This document shows, in pieces, positions 22,769 through 32,787 of a stretch of 64,000 nt of DNA. The translations under genes and the position numbers were made by a program. Every line of letters starts with the position of its first letter. The first letter of the stretch is position 1. Under the pieces are notes generated by a model that was given only the letters and a program-made list of their open reading frames with translations, searched no databases and was not told where the DNA came from. Origin of the DNA: Acidobacteriota bacterium (GTDB lineage Bacteria; Acidobacteriota; Blastocatellia; RBC074); assembly GCA_016196035.1 (NCBI GenBank), contig JACPYM010000066.1, forward strand, positions 1 through 64,000, written 5' to 3'.

Positions 22769-22801
22769 CGAATCAGTTCCTCAATAAATTTCAGCCGCAG
22801 T

Positions 22802-23659
22802 TCAAAAGGCGCGTAATTCCAACAACGTGATTTCCGGCGGGCAGCCATACCGCAACGGCGCGATCACTGTGCCCAAGCCGCGATTGACATAAATTTGTGT
22901 TTCACCCAGTTGCGAATGGCCGCGCATGAAGCGGCGGCTCTTACGCACCAGCCAGCGGCGGCGGCGCTCTTCGCGTCCCGTCAGCAAGCGCCAGTTGATT
23001 TGGCCGCCGTGCGTGTGGCCCGACAACACCAGGTCAATGCCCGCCCGCGCGGCTTCGCGGATGATGGTCGGGTTGTGCGAAAGCAGAATGCGCGTTTCGT
23101 CACGCGAAGTGCCAACCAACGCTTGCGGCAAATCTGCGTGCTTGGTCAGGATGTCGTCAATGCCCAGCAGGCGAATGTGCGCGCCAGCGCGTTCGAGTTT
23201 GAGATTCTCATTCGTCAACACGCGCACGCCTTGGTCGTGCAAGGCCGCAGCCATCAACGGGCCATCCGTCCAATGATCGTGATTGCCCAGCACGGCAAAA
23301 ACGCCCAGCGGCGCGCGCAAGGCGCCCAACGTGCGCGCGCACGCGCCGATGTAAGCGCGCGTGTGCGAAACGTAATCGCCCGTCAGGACGATGACATCCG
23401 GTTGCAACGTGTTGACGTGCCGCACGGCTTCGGCGATTTCGTTGTCGCTCAGGAAAGGGCTGTGATGCAGATCGGAAAGTTGCGCCAGCCGCAAACCGTG
23501 AAAGGCGTGCGGCAGCTTGGGAATCCGGATTTGGGGTTGGGTAATCTCGAACTGATGGGCTTCGACAAAGGCGGCTTGCACCAGCGCCGCGAAGGTCTGA
23601 CGCCATTGATACCGTTCCGGGCGGCGCCGGGTCAGGCGCGCAAATACGTTATGTTTCAT
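22802..23659 (-). CDS. Calcineurin-like metallophosphoesterase (YkuE type)
   Basis: 285 residues. The metal-binding motifs appear in order: LAQLSDLHHSPF (Asp-x-His), VLTGDYVSH, FAVLGNHDHWTDGP, LLSHNP and LVLSGHTHGGQINW. The N-terminus is basic with a short hydrophobic stretch (TFAALVQAAFVEAH) and could be an uncleaved membrane anchor. YkuE-like enzymes cut phosphomonoesters or diesters of lipids or nucleotides near the membrane; the substrate is unknown here. Confidence 0.9.
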   Translation of the reverse strand: MKHNVFARLTRRRPERYQWRQTFAALVQAAFVEAHQFEITQPQIRIPKLPHAFHGLRLAQLSDLHHSPFLSDNEIAEAVRHVNTLQPDVIVLTGDYVSHTRAYIGACARTLGALRAPLGVFAVLGNHDHWTDGPLMAAALHDQGVRVLTNENLKLERAGAHIRLLGIDDILTKHADLPQALVGTSRDETRILLSHNPTIIREAARAGIDLVLSGHTHGGQINWRLLTGREERRRRWLVRKSRRFMRGHSQLGETQIYVNRGLGTVIAPLRYGCPPEITLLELRAF

Positions 23660-23892
23660 CCAGCGTTAGCTCCGTAAGGGGGGTGAACTCAAAAGCTCTG
23701 CTGTCTTTTTCTTTGCACCGCGTAGGTTGAATTGTTTGTTGAGTCATCTATTGAATCATCATGGGATGCGAAACAGTGCGCGAATTATACGAACTACGCG
23801 GCGCATTGCGCAACGCCGATTTGCCAAGCGGCGCGCGGTTGCGGCATCTTGCGCACGCTTCTGATTTACTGCAAAAGGATACCCTCTAGCGC

Positions 23893-24594
23893 GTGTCACC
23901 ATCACCCGTCATCAGCGTCATCATCCCGGTTCTCAACGAAGCCCGGCAAATTCAGGCCTTGTTGCGCGAATTGACCTGTCTGCCCGAAGTGGCCGAGGTC
24001 ATTGTGGTGGATGGCGGCAGCACAGACGGCACAGCCGCGTTGGCGCAACAGGGCGGGGCGGCGCGTGTCTTGGAATTCGGGCGCGCCAACCGCGCTTTGC
24101 AAATGAACGCCGGCGCGGCGGCGGCGCGCGGCGAAGCGCTCTTGTTTTTGCACGCCGATGTGCGCTTGCCGTTGACGGCGCTCGCCGACATCCGCGCCGC
24201 GTTACAAGATGAACAGGTGGTAGGCGGCTGTTTTGCCTTTGGCTTTCCGGCTCACGTGCCGCGCGCTTACCGCGTTTACGCCTGGGGCATCAACCTGCGC
24301 ACGCGCTGGTTCCAAACGGCTACCGGCGATCAGGCGCTCTTCGCGCGGCGCACAGTGTTTGAGCAGTTGGGCGGCTACCCGGCTCTGCCGTTGATGGAAG
24401 ACCTCGAATTGTTCGAGCGGCTCAAACGCCAAGGCCGCGTCTGCGTTCTGCCGCACCCGGTGTGCGTCTCGCCGCGCCGCTGGCAACAGCACGGCTTGGT
24501 GCGCACGGGGTTGTTGATGTACGCCTTGCGCTTGGGCTATTGGCTGGGCTTTTCGCCCGCCCGGCTCAAACGATTTTTTCTGGACGTGCGTTGA
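23893..24594 (+). CDS. TIGR04283-type family 2 glycosyltransferase
   Basis: 233 residues from a GTG at 23893. The GT-A start VISVIIPVLNEARQIQALL, the nucleotide-sugar site VIVVDGGSTDGTAAL, the DxD-like LFLHADVRLP and the acceptor-side TATGDQALFARRTVFEQLGGYP are the signature of the rSAM/selenodomain-associated transferase 2 group. It is cytoplasmic or membrane-associated; the product is unknown. The 233 bases upstream hold no convincing gene. A promoter for the GntR gene begins six bases after its stop. Confidence 0.88.
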   Translation: MSPSPVISVIIPVLNEARQIQALLRELTCLPEVAEVIVVDGGSTDGTAALAQQGGAARVLEFGRANRALQMNAGAAAARGEALLFLHADVRLPLTALADIRAALQDEQVVGGCFAFGFPAHVPRAYRVYAWGINLRTRWFQTATGDQALFARRTVFEQLGGYPALPLMEDLELFERLKRQGRVCVLPHPVCVSPRRWQQHGLVRTGLLMYALRLGYWLGFSPARLKRFFLDVR

Positions 24595-24600
24595 CTGCGC

Positions 24601-24630
24601 TTGACGCTGCTGCTGGAGAAACGCTATAAA
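24601..24630 (+). promoter_or_regulatory. Candidate sigma-70 promoter of the GntR gene
   Basis: TTGACG at 24601-24606 and TATAAA at 24625-24630 are separated by 18 bases. It lies directly after the glycosyltransferase stop and directly before the operator-like palindrome at 24641, so the regulator gene probably has its own autoregulated promoter. Confidence 0.55.
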
Positions 24631-24640
24631 GCGCCGATTA

Positions 24641-24656
24641 AGTGGTCTAGTCCACT
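24641..24656. promoter_or_regulatory. DasR/NagR-like operator
   Basis: AGTGGTCTAGTCCACT is an almost perfect palindrome and closely resembles the published dre/NagR-box consensus of GlcNAc regulators (ACTGGTCTAGACCACT). It lies about 10 bases downstream of the candidate -10 box and 33 bases before the start of a HutC-type GntR gene, the place for an autorepressor site. A half-site CTAGACCAGT also occurs at 31040-31049, upstream of the permease gene. Confidence 0.65.
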
Positions 24657-24689
24657 AGGCATCTGATCAACCGAGCGAGCCTGAAAAAC

Positions 24690-25451
24690 ATGACAAGCAA
24701 TTTGCTGGGCGCAGGCGTCAAACTAAATAAGCAGAGTTTCACACCGCTCTATCACCAAATCGAACAGGCCCTGCGCCGCCGCATCGAAGGCGGCGAACTG
24801 GCGCCGGGCGCGGCGATTTCGGAACGCGAACTGTCGGAAAGCCTGGGCATCAGCCGGATGACGGCGCGCCAGGCCTTGAGCGCCTTGCGGGACGAAGGGC
24901 TGATTTATTCCGAACGCGGGCGCGGCACCTTTGTCGCCGAACAAAAGCTGGATGTGCAAACGCGCCAGTTGCTCGGCTTCAGTGAAGACATGCGGCGGCG
25001 CGGCTTGGAGCCTGGCTCGCGTCTACTGAACTTCAAACGCTTCCGGCCCGAGGCCGCGCAAGCGCAAAAGCTGCGCCTGGCCGAAGGGGAGGAAGCGTTT
25101 GAGTTGACGCGGTTGCGGTTGGCTGATCGTGTGCCGATGGCGGTTGAGACCTGTTTGCTGCCGGTGCATTTGTGCCCGCAACTCAAGCGCGCCGATGTCG
25201 AGCGCGGCTCGTTGTATCAGGTTTTAGAGCAGCGTTACGGCGTGCGGCTGGGCCGGGCGGATGAAGTTTTAGAAGCCGCCTGTGCGACCAAAAGCGAGGC
25301 AGCATTGCTTTCGATCAAACCGCGCGCGCCGGTGCTGGTGGTGCAGCGCACTGTGTATGCTGCCGATGACGCCGTGATCGAATCGGTACGCTCGGTCTAT
25401 CGCGGCGACCGCTATCAAGCGGCGATTCAATTGAAACGGCAGGGCCGTTGA
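24690..25451 (+). CDS. GntR/HutC-family transcriptional regulator (NagR/DasR-like)
   Basis: 253 residues. The N-terminal winged helix shows PLYHQIEQALRRRIEGGEL, the recognition segment ESLGISRMTARQALSALRDE and the wing ERGRGTFVAEQK. The C-terminal UTRA domain (from about residue 95: RQLLGFSEDMRRRGLEPGSR) binds a small effector. NagR/DasR-type members sense phosphorylated GlcNAc or GlcN. This fits the operator just upstream and the GlcNAc-kinase-like and NanE genes downstream. The effector assignment is inferred. Confidence 0.88.
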   Translation: MTSNLLGAGVKLNKQSFTPLYHQIEQALRRRIEGGELAPGAAISERELSESLGISRMTARQALSALRDEGLIYSERGRGTFVAEQKLDVQTRQLLGFSEDMRRRGLEPGSRLLNFKRFRPEAAQAQKLRLAEGEEAFELTRLRLADRVPMAVETCLLPVHLCPQLKRADVERGSLYQVLEQRYGVRLGRADEVLEAACATKSEAALLSIKPRAPVLVVQRTVYAADDAVIESVRSVYRGDRYQAAIQLKRQGR

Positions 25452-25464
25452 ACCAATCCCAAAG

Positions 25465-25493
25465 CAAATCTCAAATTACGAATTTGAAATTTG
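25465..25493. repeat. Short inverted repeat upstream of the TonB receptor gene
   Basis: CAAATCTCAAATT (25465-25477) and AATTTGAAATTTG (25481-25493) form an AT-rich hairpin with one mismatch in the 73-base gap between regulator and receptor genes. It could be an operator or a small attenuator; no T-run follows. Confidence 0.5.
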
Positions 25494-25523
25494 TCAGTCT
25501 CGCAAAATTCCCTAGAGGTAAGT

Positions 25524-28500
25524 ATGCAAATGAAAAAGCTGGCAAGCAGCTTAATCCTGGCGCTGTTTTGTGTTTTCACTGCCAACGCGCAAGACACTTC
25601 GGCGCTGTTGACGGGCGCGGTCACCGATCCGCAGGGCGCGGTCGTCGCCAATGCCAAAGTCATCGTCAGCGACATCCGCACTGGCGTGGCAAAGACCGTG
25701 ACCACCAATAGCGCGGGCGCCTATTTCGTGCCCGGTTTGCAACCGGGCGAGTTCACTGTCAGCGCCGAAGCGCAGGGCTTTCAGAAACTGACCAAACGGG
25801 GGCTGCGCTTGGAAATCGGCCAGCGCGCCACGGTGGATTTGCAATTGACCGTCGGCGGCACGGAAATGACGGTCGAGGTCTCGTCGGCTGCGGTGCTGTT
25901 GCAGGCTGAATCGTCCGCGCTGGAGCAGGGCGTCGAACAGAAGCTGGTCGAAAACCTGCCGCTGATTGACCAGAACGTCATGCAGTTGGTGCAAATCACG
26001 CCGGGCGTGGTGTCGGGCAATCCGAGCAATCCGGCAGCCATCGGCCTGATCGGCAATCGCAGCTTTTTCGATTCGAACTTTTCGGTGAATGGCGGGCGCG
26101 GCAGCACCAACGATGTACTGGTGGACGGCGTCGCCAACACCATCGGCGATTTCAACGGCGTGGGCGCGACGCCACCCGCGCGCGCCGTGCAGGAATTCAA
26201 AGTCGTGAGCGGCGCGCTTTCGGCGGAATACGGGCGCACGGGCGGCGGTGTGGTGACCTACGCGACGCGGCCCGGCGGCAGCCGTTATCACGGCTCGGTC
26301 TTTGAGTTTCATCAGAACAGCGAATTCAACGCGAATGGTTGGTTTAACAACAAGAATCGTATCGCGCGCGTCAGCAACCGCCGCAACCATTTCGGCGCGG
26401 ATTTCAGCGGGCCGGTGGACATTCCGAAACTTTATAACGGCAAGAACAAGACGTTTTTCTTCTTCAACTACGAAGGCCGCCGCAACCGCGACCCGGTGGG
26501 CACGCTGTTGACGGTGCCGACGCTGGCGCAACGCAACGGCGATTTTTCAGACACGCGCAATCGCGCGGGCGCGCTGATTTCGATCTACAATCCCTGGACG
26601 ACGCGCAACGCGCCGGGCAGTACGACGCAATTCATCCGCGATCAATTCGCCGGCAACAAGATCAATTGCGCGGCCCTCAATCCCGCCACCAACAAATCGT
26701 TCTGCGACCCGGTGGCCGTGGCCGCGCTGAAGTTTTACCCCGAACCGAACCGCGCGGCGGACGACACGGGCGGCTCGAACAACTACGTCGCGGCGGGCAC
26801 CAACATCCTCGACCAGAATTACTATTCGATCCGCGTGGATCACAATTTCTCGTCGAAACAGAGCGTGTATGTGCGTTGGACGCGCATGCGGCGCGATGAC
26901 GAACAATTCAATCCGCTGGGCAATATCGCGGGCAATGGGCGCGTGGTGATTGATAAATTCACGCACGCGGTCATCAACCATTCCTACACGCTGAGCAATT
27001 CGCTGTTTAACAACTTCCGCTATGGCTATGTGCGCTCGCACGCGAACCAGGTGCCCTTCGGCACGGGCTTCGACCCGACGACGCTGGGTTTGCCGCGCTA
27101 TCTGAAAGACAACGCGGCGGTGCTGCAATTTCCGACCTTCAACCTGGGCGCGAACGGCTTCAGCTATTCGGCGCTGGGTTCGCGCGGCTTCAACAACCAG
27201 CCGCGCGACACGACGACCGTGGCCGACACCGTGACCAAAGTCTGGGGCAAGCACACCTTGAAACCGGGTTTTGAATTCCGGCTGATTCGCTTCCACCCGT
27301 TCCAGGTTTTCGACACGACGGGCAATTTCAGCTTCAACGCCAGCTACACGCAGGCCGACCCGAACGTCGGCTCGACCAGCAGCGGCTGGGGCCTGGCCTC
27401 GTTCCTGCTGGGCGCCTATGCGGCGGGCGCGAACCAGGCGATCTATGAATACGGCACGCCGCTGACGATCTATCACCGATACGCGGCGGGCTTCGTGCAA
27501 GACGATTGGCGCGTGCGGCGTAACCTGACGTTGAATCTGGGGCTGCGTTGGGATTTGGAAACGGGCACGGGCGAATCTAGCGACCGGCTGACCGCGTTTG
27601 ATTTCCGCGCGCCCGCGCCGGTCAACACGCCGGCGGTGCGCGCCGCGCTGGGCCGCGATGTCAACGGCCTCTTGCGCTTCGTGGATAAGGGCGAAGCCGA
27701 ATGGGCGGCGGATAAAAAACGCTTCGCGCCGCGCCTGGGGGCGGCCTGGCAACTCAACAACAAGACCGTCGTGCGCGCCGGTTACGCGCTGACCTATTTG
27801 CCGGTCTCGGTCGAAGTGCTCGGCTCGGTCGGCTTCAATTACACGATCAGCAGCGATCAACCCGACACGCGCATCCCGCAAAATTTGCTGAGCAACCCCT
27901 TTCCGACGGGCATTCCGGCGATTATCGGCAAATCACGCGGCGCGGCGTCCTTGTTGGGCCAGGGCATCACCGCCGTCGAAGACCGCATTGGCAGTTCGTA
28001 CAATCAACTCTGGAATCTGGCGGTGCAGCGGCAACTCGGCAAAGCGCTGTTGGCGCAAGCCGCTTATGTCGGCAGCCACGGCGTGCGCCTGCCGCTCAAC
28101 AGTTTCAACCTGAATCAACTCGATCCGGCTAATCAAACGCTGGGCAACACGGCGCTGGCGCAACTGGTGACAAATCCGTTCAACGGCGTCATCACCGATC
28201 CGCTGTCGGCCCTGAGCCGCTCCACGGTGGCGCGCAGCGCCTTGCTGCGCCCGTTCCCGCAATACACGACGATTGCCTATTCGCGCCCGCTGGCGAATCT
28301 GGGCGGTTCGTCATATCACGGCCTGCAATTGAGTTTGCAAAAACGCTTTTCGCAAGGCCTCTCGTTTCTCGGTCATTACACCTGGTCGAAAACGATGGAC
28401 ACGGGCGGCACGGGCAGCGGCATCGCTTTCACCGACACGACCAATATTCAAAACATCTACAACATCCGCGATGAATGGTCGCTCTCGACCCAGGATGTGC

Positions 28501-29114
28501 CGCACCGCTTCCAATTCACCTGGCACTATGAATTGCCGTTTGGTTACCGGCGGCAATTGCTGAGCAAGCTGCCGCGCGCGCTGGATGCGGTCATCGGCGG
28601 CTGGCAAGTGAGCGGCACATACACTTGGCAACAGGGCACGCCGCTCGCGTTGGTAGCGACCAATCGCCTGGGGCTGGGCAACAGCGTGCAGCGTGTCAGC
28701 GTGCGCGCGGGCCAGGACCCGAAGCTGGACAACGGTACAGCGCGCGACAATGTGCGCAACAATCTGGCGTGGTTTAACACGGCGGCGTTTTTCAATGCCA
28801 ACGACGAAATCACCGCGTGTCCGGGTGCGCCCACAGGCGATGACCGCAGCAAGTGTTTCGTCTTCGGCAACGCCTCGCGCACGCTGGGCAGCGTGCGGCG
28901 CGACAATTATGTCAACCTCGACGCCGTGATGGGCAAGACGTTTCGGATCAGCGAGAAAGTCAACTTCGAGTTTCGCGGCGAATTTTTCAATGCCTTCAAT
29001 CGCGTGGTTTTCGCCACGCCGACAACCAGCGTGAACGACCCGCAATTCGGGCGCGTGACCAACATCCTGACGCCGCCGCGCCGGGTGCAGTTGGCGGCGC
29101 GCATCACGTTTTGA
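25524..29114 (+). CDS. Oar-like TonB-dependent receptor with carboxypeptidase-regulatory-like domain
   Basis: 1196 residues from the ATG at 25524 with AGAGGTAAG just upstream. A signal peptide (KKLASSLILALFCVFTANAQ) is followed by a carboxypeptidase-regulatory beta domain (LLTGAVTDPQGAVVANAKVI to about residue 105). A plug domain follows near residues 120-270 (LPLIDQNVMQLVQITPGVV; FSVNGGRGSTNDVLVDG; AEYGRTGGGVV). A long beta-barrel ends in an aromatic residue (RRVQLAARITF), as required for outer membrane insertion. Such receptors are abundant in Acidobacteriota and import or sense glycans and peptides. Its place after a NagR-like regulator suggests an amino-sugar polymer or peptidoglycan fragment as ligand. 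Confidence 0.93.
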   Translation: MQMKKLASSLILALFCVFTANAQDTSALLTGAVTDPQGAVVANAKVIVSDIRTGVAKTVTTNSAGAYFVPGLQPGEFTVSAEAQGFQKLTKRGLRLEIGQRATVDLQLTVGGTEMTVEVSSAAVLLQAESSALEQGVEQKLVENLPLIDQNVMQLVQITPGVVSGNPSNPAAIGLIGNRSFFDSNFSVNGGRGSTNDVLVDGVANTIGDFNGVGATPPARAVQEFKVVSGALSAEYGRTGGGVVTYATRPGGSRYHGSVFEFHQNSEFNANGWFNNKNRIARVSNRRNHFGADFSGPVDIPKLYNGKNKTFFFFNYEGRRNRDPVGTLLTVPTLAQRNGDFSDTRNRAGALISIYNPWTTRNAPGSTTQFIRDQFAGNKINCAALNPATNKSFCDPVAVAALKFYPEPNRAADDTGGSNNYVAAGTNILDQNYYSIRVDHNFSSKQSVYVRWTRMRRDDEQFNPLGNIAGNGRVVIDKFTHAVINHSYTLSNSLFNNFRYGYVRSHANQVPFGTGFDPTTLGLPRYLKDNAAVLQFPTFNLGANGFSYSALGSRGFNNQPRDTTTVADTVTKVWGKHTLKPGFEFRLIRFHPFQVFDTTGNFSFNASYTQADPNVGSTSSGWGLASFLLGAYAAGANQAIYEYGTPLTIYHRYAAGFVQDDWRVRRNLTLNLGLRWDLETGTGESSDRLTAFDFRAPAPVNTPAVRAALGRDVNGLLRFVDKGEAEWAADKKRFAPRLGAAWQLNNKTVVRAGYALTYLPVSVEVLGSVGFNYTISSDQPDTRIPQNLLSNPFPTGIPAIIGKSRGAASLLGQGITAVEDRIGSSYNQLWNLAVQRQLGKALLAQAAYVGSHGVRLPLNSFNLNQLDPANQTLGNTALAQLVTNPFNGVITDPLSALSRSTVARSALLRPFPQYTTIAYSRPLANLGGSSYHGLQLSLQKRFSQGLSFLGHYTWSKTMDTGGTGSGIAFTDTTNIQNIYNIRDEWSLSTQDVPHRFQFTWHYELPFGYRRQLLSKLPRALDAVIGGWQVSGTYTWQQGTPLALVATNRLGLGNSVQRVSVRAGQDPKLDNGTARDNVRNNLAWFNTAAFFNANDEITACPGAPTGDDRSKCFVFGNASRTLGSVRRDNYVNLDAVMGKTFRISEKVNFEFRGEFFNAFNRVVFATPTTSVNDPQFGRVTNILTPPRRVQLAARITF

Positions 29115-29131
29115 AGCCGCTGAACATTGGA

Positions 29132-29249
29132 GCCACAGTAGCGCAACCGGCCGAGGTTGCACGGCTTCATCAACTACAACCAAGATTTACGTTGCGCCAT
29201 GACGCTACTTATGAAACCGCGCAACTTCGGCCGGTTGCGCTACTGTGGC
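29132..29249. repeat. Palindromic element, 29-bp arms
   Basis: 29132-29160 (beginning GCCACAGTAGCGCAACCGG) and 29221-29249 are inverted copies with one mismatch; about ten further bases inward pair imperfectly. It occupies most of the gap between the TonB receptor and DUF4127 genes and accounts for an in-frame but spurious extension of the downstream gene back to 29157. Confidence 0.8.
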
Positions 29250-29291
29250 GCGTCATTGACCACTGACCACGTTTTCATTACTTTCGCGGCG

Positions 29292-31004
29292 ATGAAACTC
29301 TTTCGACAACTCGCAATTCTCTGGTTGGTGTTTGGTTTGCTCACGCCAGGTATAAACGCCCAGACCAAACCGAAACCGCGCCCGCAACTCAAACCCGTGC
29401 CGATGAACAAAGGCCCACTCGGCGCGGCGGGCTACCTGACGCTGGTACCGCTTGATGACCGCCCGGCGGTGGGCCAGTTCGCCCAGATGATCGGAGCCAT
29501 CGCCGATCATCAAGTGACCATGCCGCCGCGCGAATTGCTGGGCCGCTTCACGCAAGCGGGCGACACGGCCAAGCTGGCTGAATGGTTGAAGGCACAGGAT
29601 TACAGCAAGACCGACGCGCTGATCGTCTCGCTGGATATGCTGGCCTATGGCGGACTGGTTGCCTCGCGCGTGCCTAACACGACGCTGGACGCGGCCGTCG
29701 CGCGCTTGGAGTTTTTTCGCTGGTTCAAACAGAAATATCCGCGCGTGCCGGTCTATGTTTTCAGCACAATCATGCGCGTCGCGCCGACAGCCACGGCCAA
29801 AACGCGCGGCACGCACGACAAGCTGGCGCGTTGGGCCGAGTTGATGGATCGCGTGCCCAAGACCGGCGAGCAAAAGCTGGCCGATGAACTGACGCTGCTC
29901 AAACGCGAATTGGAGCCGCAGGTCATTCAGGATTATCTGGCCGCGCGCAAACGCAATTTGCAGGTCAATCTGGCGGCGCTCGATCTGTATCGCGCCGGCC
30001 AGATTGACGAGATGATTCTGTTGCAGGACGACGCGCGCCAATACGGCTTACACCGGCAGGATCAGGACAAGCTGCGCGAACGGCTGCAACAATTGAAACT
30101 CGACGCCAAAATTCCAATCTACAACGGCGCGGACGAGGGCGCGCTGTCGCTCACCAGCCGCGCGGTCTTGGACAAGTACAGCAGCAAGCTGCGCGTGGCG
30201 GTCGTGTACTCTTCCGAAAAGAGCAAGCAGGTGATTGCGCCCTTTGAAGATCATCCGCTGCAATTCACCGTCGAACATCAGGTCTATGCAGCGGGTGGTG
30301 TGATCGTCGAAGAGACTGAGCCGTATGATTACAAACTCTTCGTCAATGCGCCCGAAACAACCCAAAGCGAATTCAACCAATTCGTCGGCAAGCTGCTGGC
30401 TGAACTGAAAGCGGGCCGTTGGGTGGTGCTGGCCGACGTGCTCTTTCCCGCGCCGCATCGCAGCGGAGCCGATGAACGGCTGATCGAAATCCTCAAACGC
30501 GAAAAACTGTTCGACATGTTCGCCGGTTATGCGGCTTGGAATACGGCGGGCAACACGCTGGGCACGGCGATTCCCCAGGCGAACATGCGCGTCTTTTACC
30601 GCCAGAAGCTCAACGACCTGCTCGAACGTTCAACCCGCACGCAGGTCGCGCAGCTTGAATTCCTGTTGCATCGGTTTGCGGGCGATTACCTTTATCACGA
30701 CGTTGTGCGCCCGGCGGTCAACGAACGTTTGCGCGCGGCGGCGGCCAACGACGGCACGGTGACCTATGAACTCACGCCGGAAAAGTACGCTGAGGCCAAC
30801 CGCGAAGTCGAAACGAAACTGCGCGCCGAGCTTGAGCAATTCTTTGCCGAATACTTTCAAGGCCGCACCTACCCGTTGGCCTTTCAACGCGGACAAGAGC
30901 GCGTGCTGAAAATCAACGGCCTCAAAGACCTGAAAATTTACCTGCCGTGGGCGCGCACCTTTGAGGTTGCCGTCGAATTCAAACTGGATCACACCTTGAA
31001 TTGA
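29292..31004 (+). CDS. DUF4127 family secreted protein
   Basis: 570 residues from the ATG at 29292, which begins a signal peptide ([20 protein letters not shown], cleaved after NAQ). DUF4127 features are [50 protein letters not shown] and [16 protein letters not shown], followed by [16 protein letters not shown]. The biochemical function is not known to me; the many conserved Asp/Arg/Asn stretches suggest an enzyme, perhaps carbohydrate-active. The neighbours (receptor, permease, sugar kinase, NanE) suggest a step in handling an amino-sugar compound in the periplasm. Confidence 0.85.
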   Translation: MKLFRQLAILWLVFGLLTPGINAQTKPKPRPQLKPVPMNKGPLGAAGYLTLVPLDDRPAVGQFAQMIGAIADHQVTMPPRELLGRFTQAGDTAKLAEWLKAQDYSKTDALIVSLDMLAYGGLVASRVPNTTLDAAVARLEFFRWFKQKYPRVPVYVFSTIMRVAPTATAKTRGTHDKLARWAELMDRVPKTGEQKLADELTLLKRELEPQVIQDYLAARKRNLQVNLAALDLYRAGQIDEMILLQDDARQYGLHRQDQDKLRERLQQLKLDAKIPIYNGADEGALSLTSRAVLDKYSSKLRVAVVYSSEKSKQVIAPFEDHPLQFTVEHQVYAAGGVIVEETEPYDYKLFVNAPETTQSEFNQFVGKLLAELKAGRWVVLADVLFPAPHRSGADERLIEILKREKLFDMFAGYAAWNTAGNTLGTAIPQANMRVFYRQKLNDLLERSTRTQVAQLEFLLHRFAGDYLYHDVVRPAVNERLRAAAANDGTVTYELTPEKYAEANREVETKLRAELEQFFAEYFQGRTYPLAFQRGQERVLKINGLKDLKIYLPWARTFEVAVEFKLDHTLN

Positions 31005-31082
31005 TGGCGGATGGCGGATGGCGGATTTGAGCAGGCACCCTAGACCAGTTTGCAATTGAATGTACGGGCAGTGCGGCTAAGA

Positions 31083-31170
31083 CAGTACCGCGCGCGTGAG
31101 CAAGCGGGATGTCAACGCTGGCGCAATACGGTCTACCATGAGTCTCCGCTTGCTCACGCGCGCGGTACTG
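31083..31170. repeat. Palindromic element with 25-bp perfect arms (ACCGCGCGCGTGAGC family)
   Basis: 31083-31107 and 31146-31170 are exact inverted copies; weaker outer symmetry extends to about 31061-31197 (TGTACG at one end, CGTACA at the other). The same family occurs at 37689-37784 with 29-bp arms, including the downstream CGCTTTTTCTCGTA-like tail. It lies between DUF4127 and the permease gene. Confidence 0.85.
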
Positions 31171-31261
31171 CCCCGGAGCGCGCTTTTTCTCGTACACTGA
31201 TCTGCAATCCGATCTAAAACCTTGCTCGGATCGCAATTCGCAATTCGCAATTCGCAATCGA

Positions 31262-32518
31262 ATGACTGCCCTATTCATCATCCTCATCTTCCTTTGCTAT
31301 GCCGCGCTGATGCTGACGCGCCGTATGCCTGCGATCTTGGCCGTGCCCGCGATGGCCGTGACGATGGCGTTGGCCGCGCGCACCCCGCTCGCGCAAATTC
31401 TGAACGATGTAATCGTGGGCGGCGCGCGGCGTTTGGTGGACGCCTATCTGATGGTATTGGCGGGGGCCTTGCTGGGCCGCGTTGTGATGCAGACCGGCAT
31501 TGCCGAAGGGCTGATCAAGCGCGCGGCGGAGTTTGGCGGCGACCGTCCGTTGGCCGTCGCGGTAATGCTGATGCTGGCGGTGGCGTTGCTGTTCACGACG
31601 CTGACCGGCTTGGGCGCGATCATTATGGTGGGCGGGTTGACGCTGCCGATCATGATGAGTCTGGGTGTGCCGCGTAAACTGACCGGTGTGCTGTTTTTGC
31701 TGGCTTACGGCGCGGGTTTCGTCTTCAACATTGCGGCCTGGGGGCTGTACCAAAAGACGCTCAAACTCGAAGCGCAGAGCATCGGCCAATTCGCGAGCGT
31801 GCTGTTCGCCATTGATGTTTCGCTGATCATCGTCTTTTTGGTTTATGCCGCACGCCGCATCAGTGCGTATGGCGCGTGGGCGGTGGCCGTTGACGACATT
31901 GCGGCCAAACGCGACGTGCCGCTGTATACGCTGCTCGTGCCGCTCTTGCCGCTGGCCTTGCACAAAGGTTTGGGCTGGCCGGTGATGCCGGCGTTTTTGG
32001 CGAGCGCGGTGCTGGCTGTGTTGTTGACGCGCCCGCGCGAATTGGTGCAGCAACTTGCCAGCGCGGCGGTGAAAGGTTTGGAAGACGTGGCGGCGGCAAT
32101 CATCCTGATGATCGGCATCGGGATGCTGCTCAATACGACAGAAATTCCCGCCATCAAAGGCGCGCTCGCGCCGTTGGTGCAAGGTATCAACTTCCGCTCA
32201 CCGCTGGTGTATGTGGCGTTCTTTGGCTTGCTCTCGCCGCTGGCCTTGTATCGCGGGCCGCTCAATTTTTACGGCGTCGGCATCGGCGTGTATTCGCTGC
32301 TGAGCGCGCTGGGACTGTTGCCGCCCGCCGCGTTGGTGGCGGCGGTGATGAGTGTCGCGCAGGTGCAAACCGTCAGCGATCCGACCAATACGCACAACGT
32401 CTGGGTGGCGAATTATGTCGGCATGCGCGTCGAAGAAATCACGCGTGCGACGCTGGCGTGGAAAGTGGCGGTCTGTGTGTTGGGATTGGTGGCTGGCAGC
32501 ATGTTGTATTTGCGCTAG
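31262..32518 (+). CDS. Membrane permease of the GntP/citrate-transporter-like (ion transporter) group
   Basis: 418 residues with about eleven hydrophobic helices and no signal peptide. TTLTGLGAIIMVGGLTLPIMMSLGV and the related C-terminal half (SVAQVQTVSDPTNTHNVWVANY) have the Gly/Asn/Thr-rich re-entrant character of GntP, CitMHS and DcuC-type carriers. The best guess is uptake of an organic acid or sugar acid by ion coupling; substrate unknown. A DasR-type half-site at 31040-31049 lies upstream. It follows DUF4127 and precedes a hydantoinase/oxoprolinase gene. Confidence 0.65.
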   Translation: MTALFIILIFLCYAALMLTRRMPAILAVPAMAVTMALAARTPLAQILNDVIVGGARRLVDAYLMVLAGALLGRVVMQTGIAEGLIKRAAEFGGDRPLAVAVMLMLAVALLFTTLTGLGAIIMVGGLTLPIMMSLGVPRKLTGVLFLLAYGAGFVFNIAAWGLYQKTLKLEAQSIGQFASVLFAIDVSLIIVFLVYAARRISAYGAWAVAVDDIAAKRDVPLYTLLVPLLPLALHKGLGWPVMPAFLASAVLAVLLTRPRELVQQLASAAVKGLEDVAAAIILMIGIGMLLNTTEIPAIKGALAPLVQGINFRSPLVYVAFFGLLSPLALYRGPLNFYGVGIGVYSLLSALGLLPPAALVAAVMSVAQVQTVSDPTNTHNVWVANYVGMRVEEITRATLAWKVAVCVLGLVAGSMLYLR

Positions 32519-32520
32519 CC

Positions 32521-32782
32521 TTCCGCACGAAGGCACACGAAGGAGCACTAGGAAAATAAAGTCTCAGTAGTTCTAACAGCAGGGGAAAGGCTGAGCTGTA
32601 GGACGCAAGCTGATTCCTGGCTCCGGATGCCTGATAGGCCGAAAATGCCGGCAATTTTCAACAACCAGGAATCAGGAGCCAGGAATCAGGAATCAGCCCG
32701 CCAGTACGACGCGTTACCACAGGTTGAAATTTGGAACTGCTGAGTCTTCTTAGTACTCCTTCGTGTGCCTTCGTGGGCGGAA
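32521..32782. repeat. About 260-bp imperfect palindrome
   Basis: The outer arms 32521-32545 and 32756-32782 share the CACGAAGGCACACGAAGGAG block in reverse, with a two-base gap. A second pair (32560-32573 with 32734-32747) and an inner pair built on CTGATTCCTGGCTCC continue the symmetry. AGGAATCAGG is also repeated directly near 32665-32695. It fills nearly the whole gap between permease and hydantoinase genes. Confidence 0.7.
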
Positions 32783-32787
32783 CGATT

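Noticed and set aside
23732-23974. 80-codon plus-strand frame before the TIGR04283 gene
   Set aside because: It overlaps the glycosyltransferase in another frame and has no ribosome site or protein-like pattern.
26547-27881. 444-codon minus-strand open frame
   Set aside because: Antisense to the TonB receptor; Arg/Ala-rich shadow with no recognisable motif.
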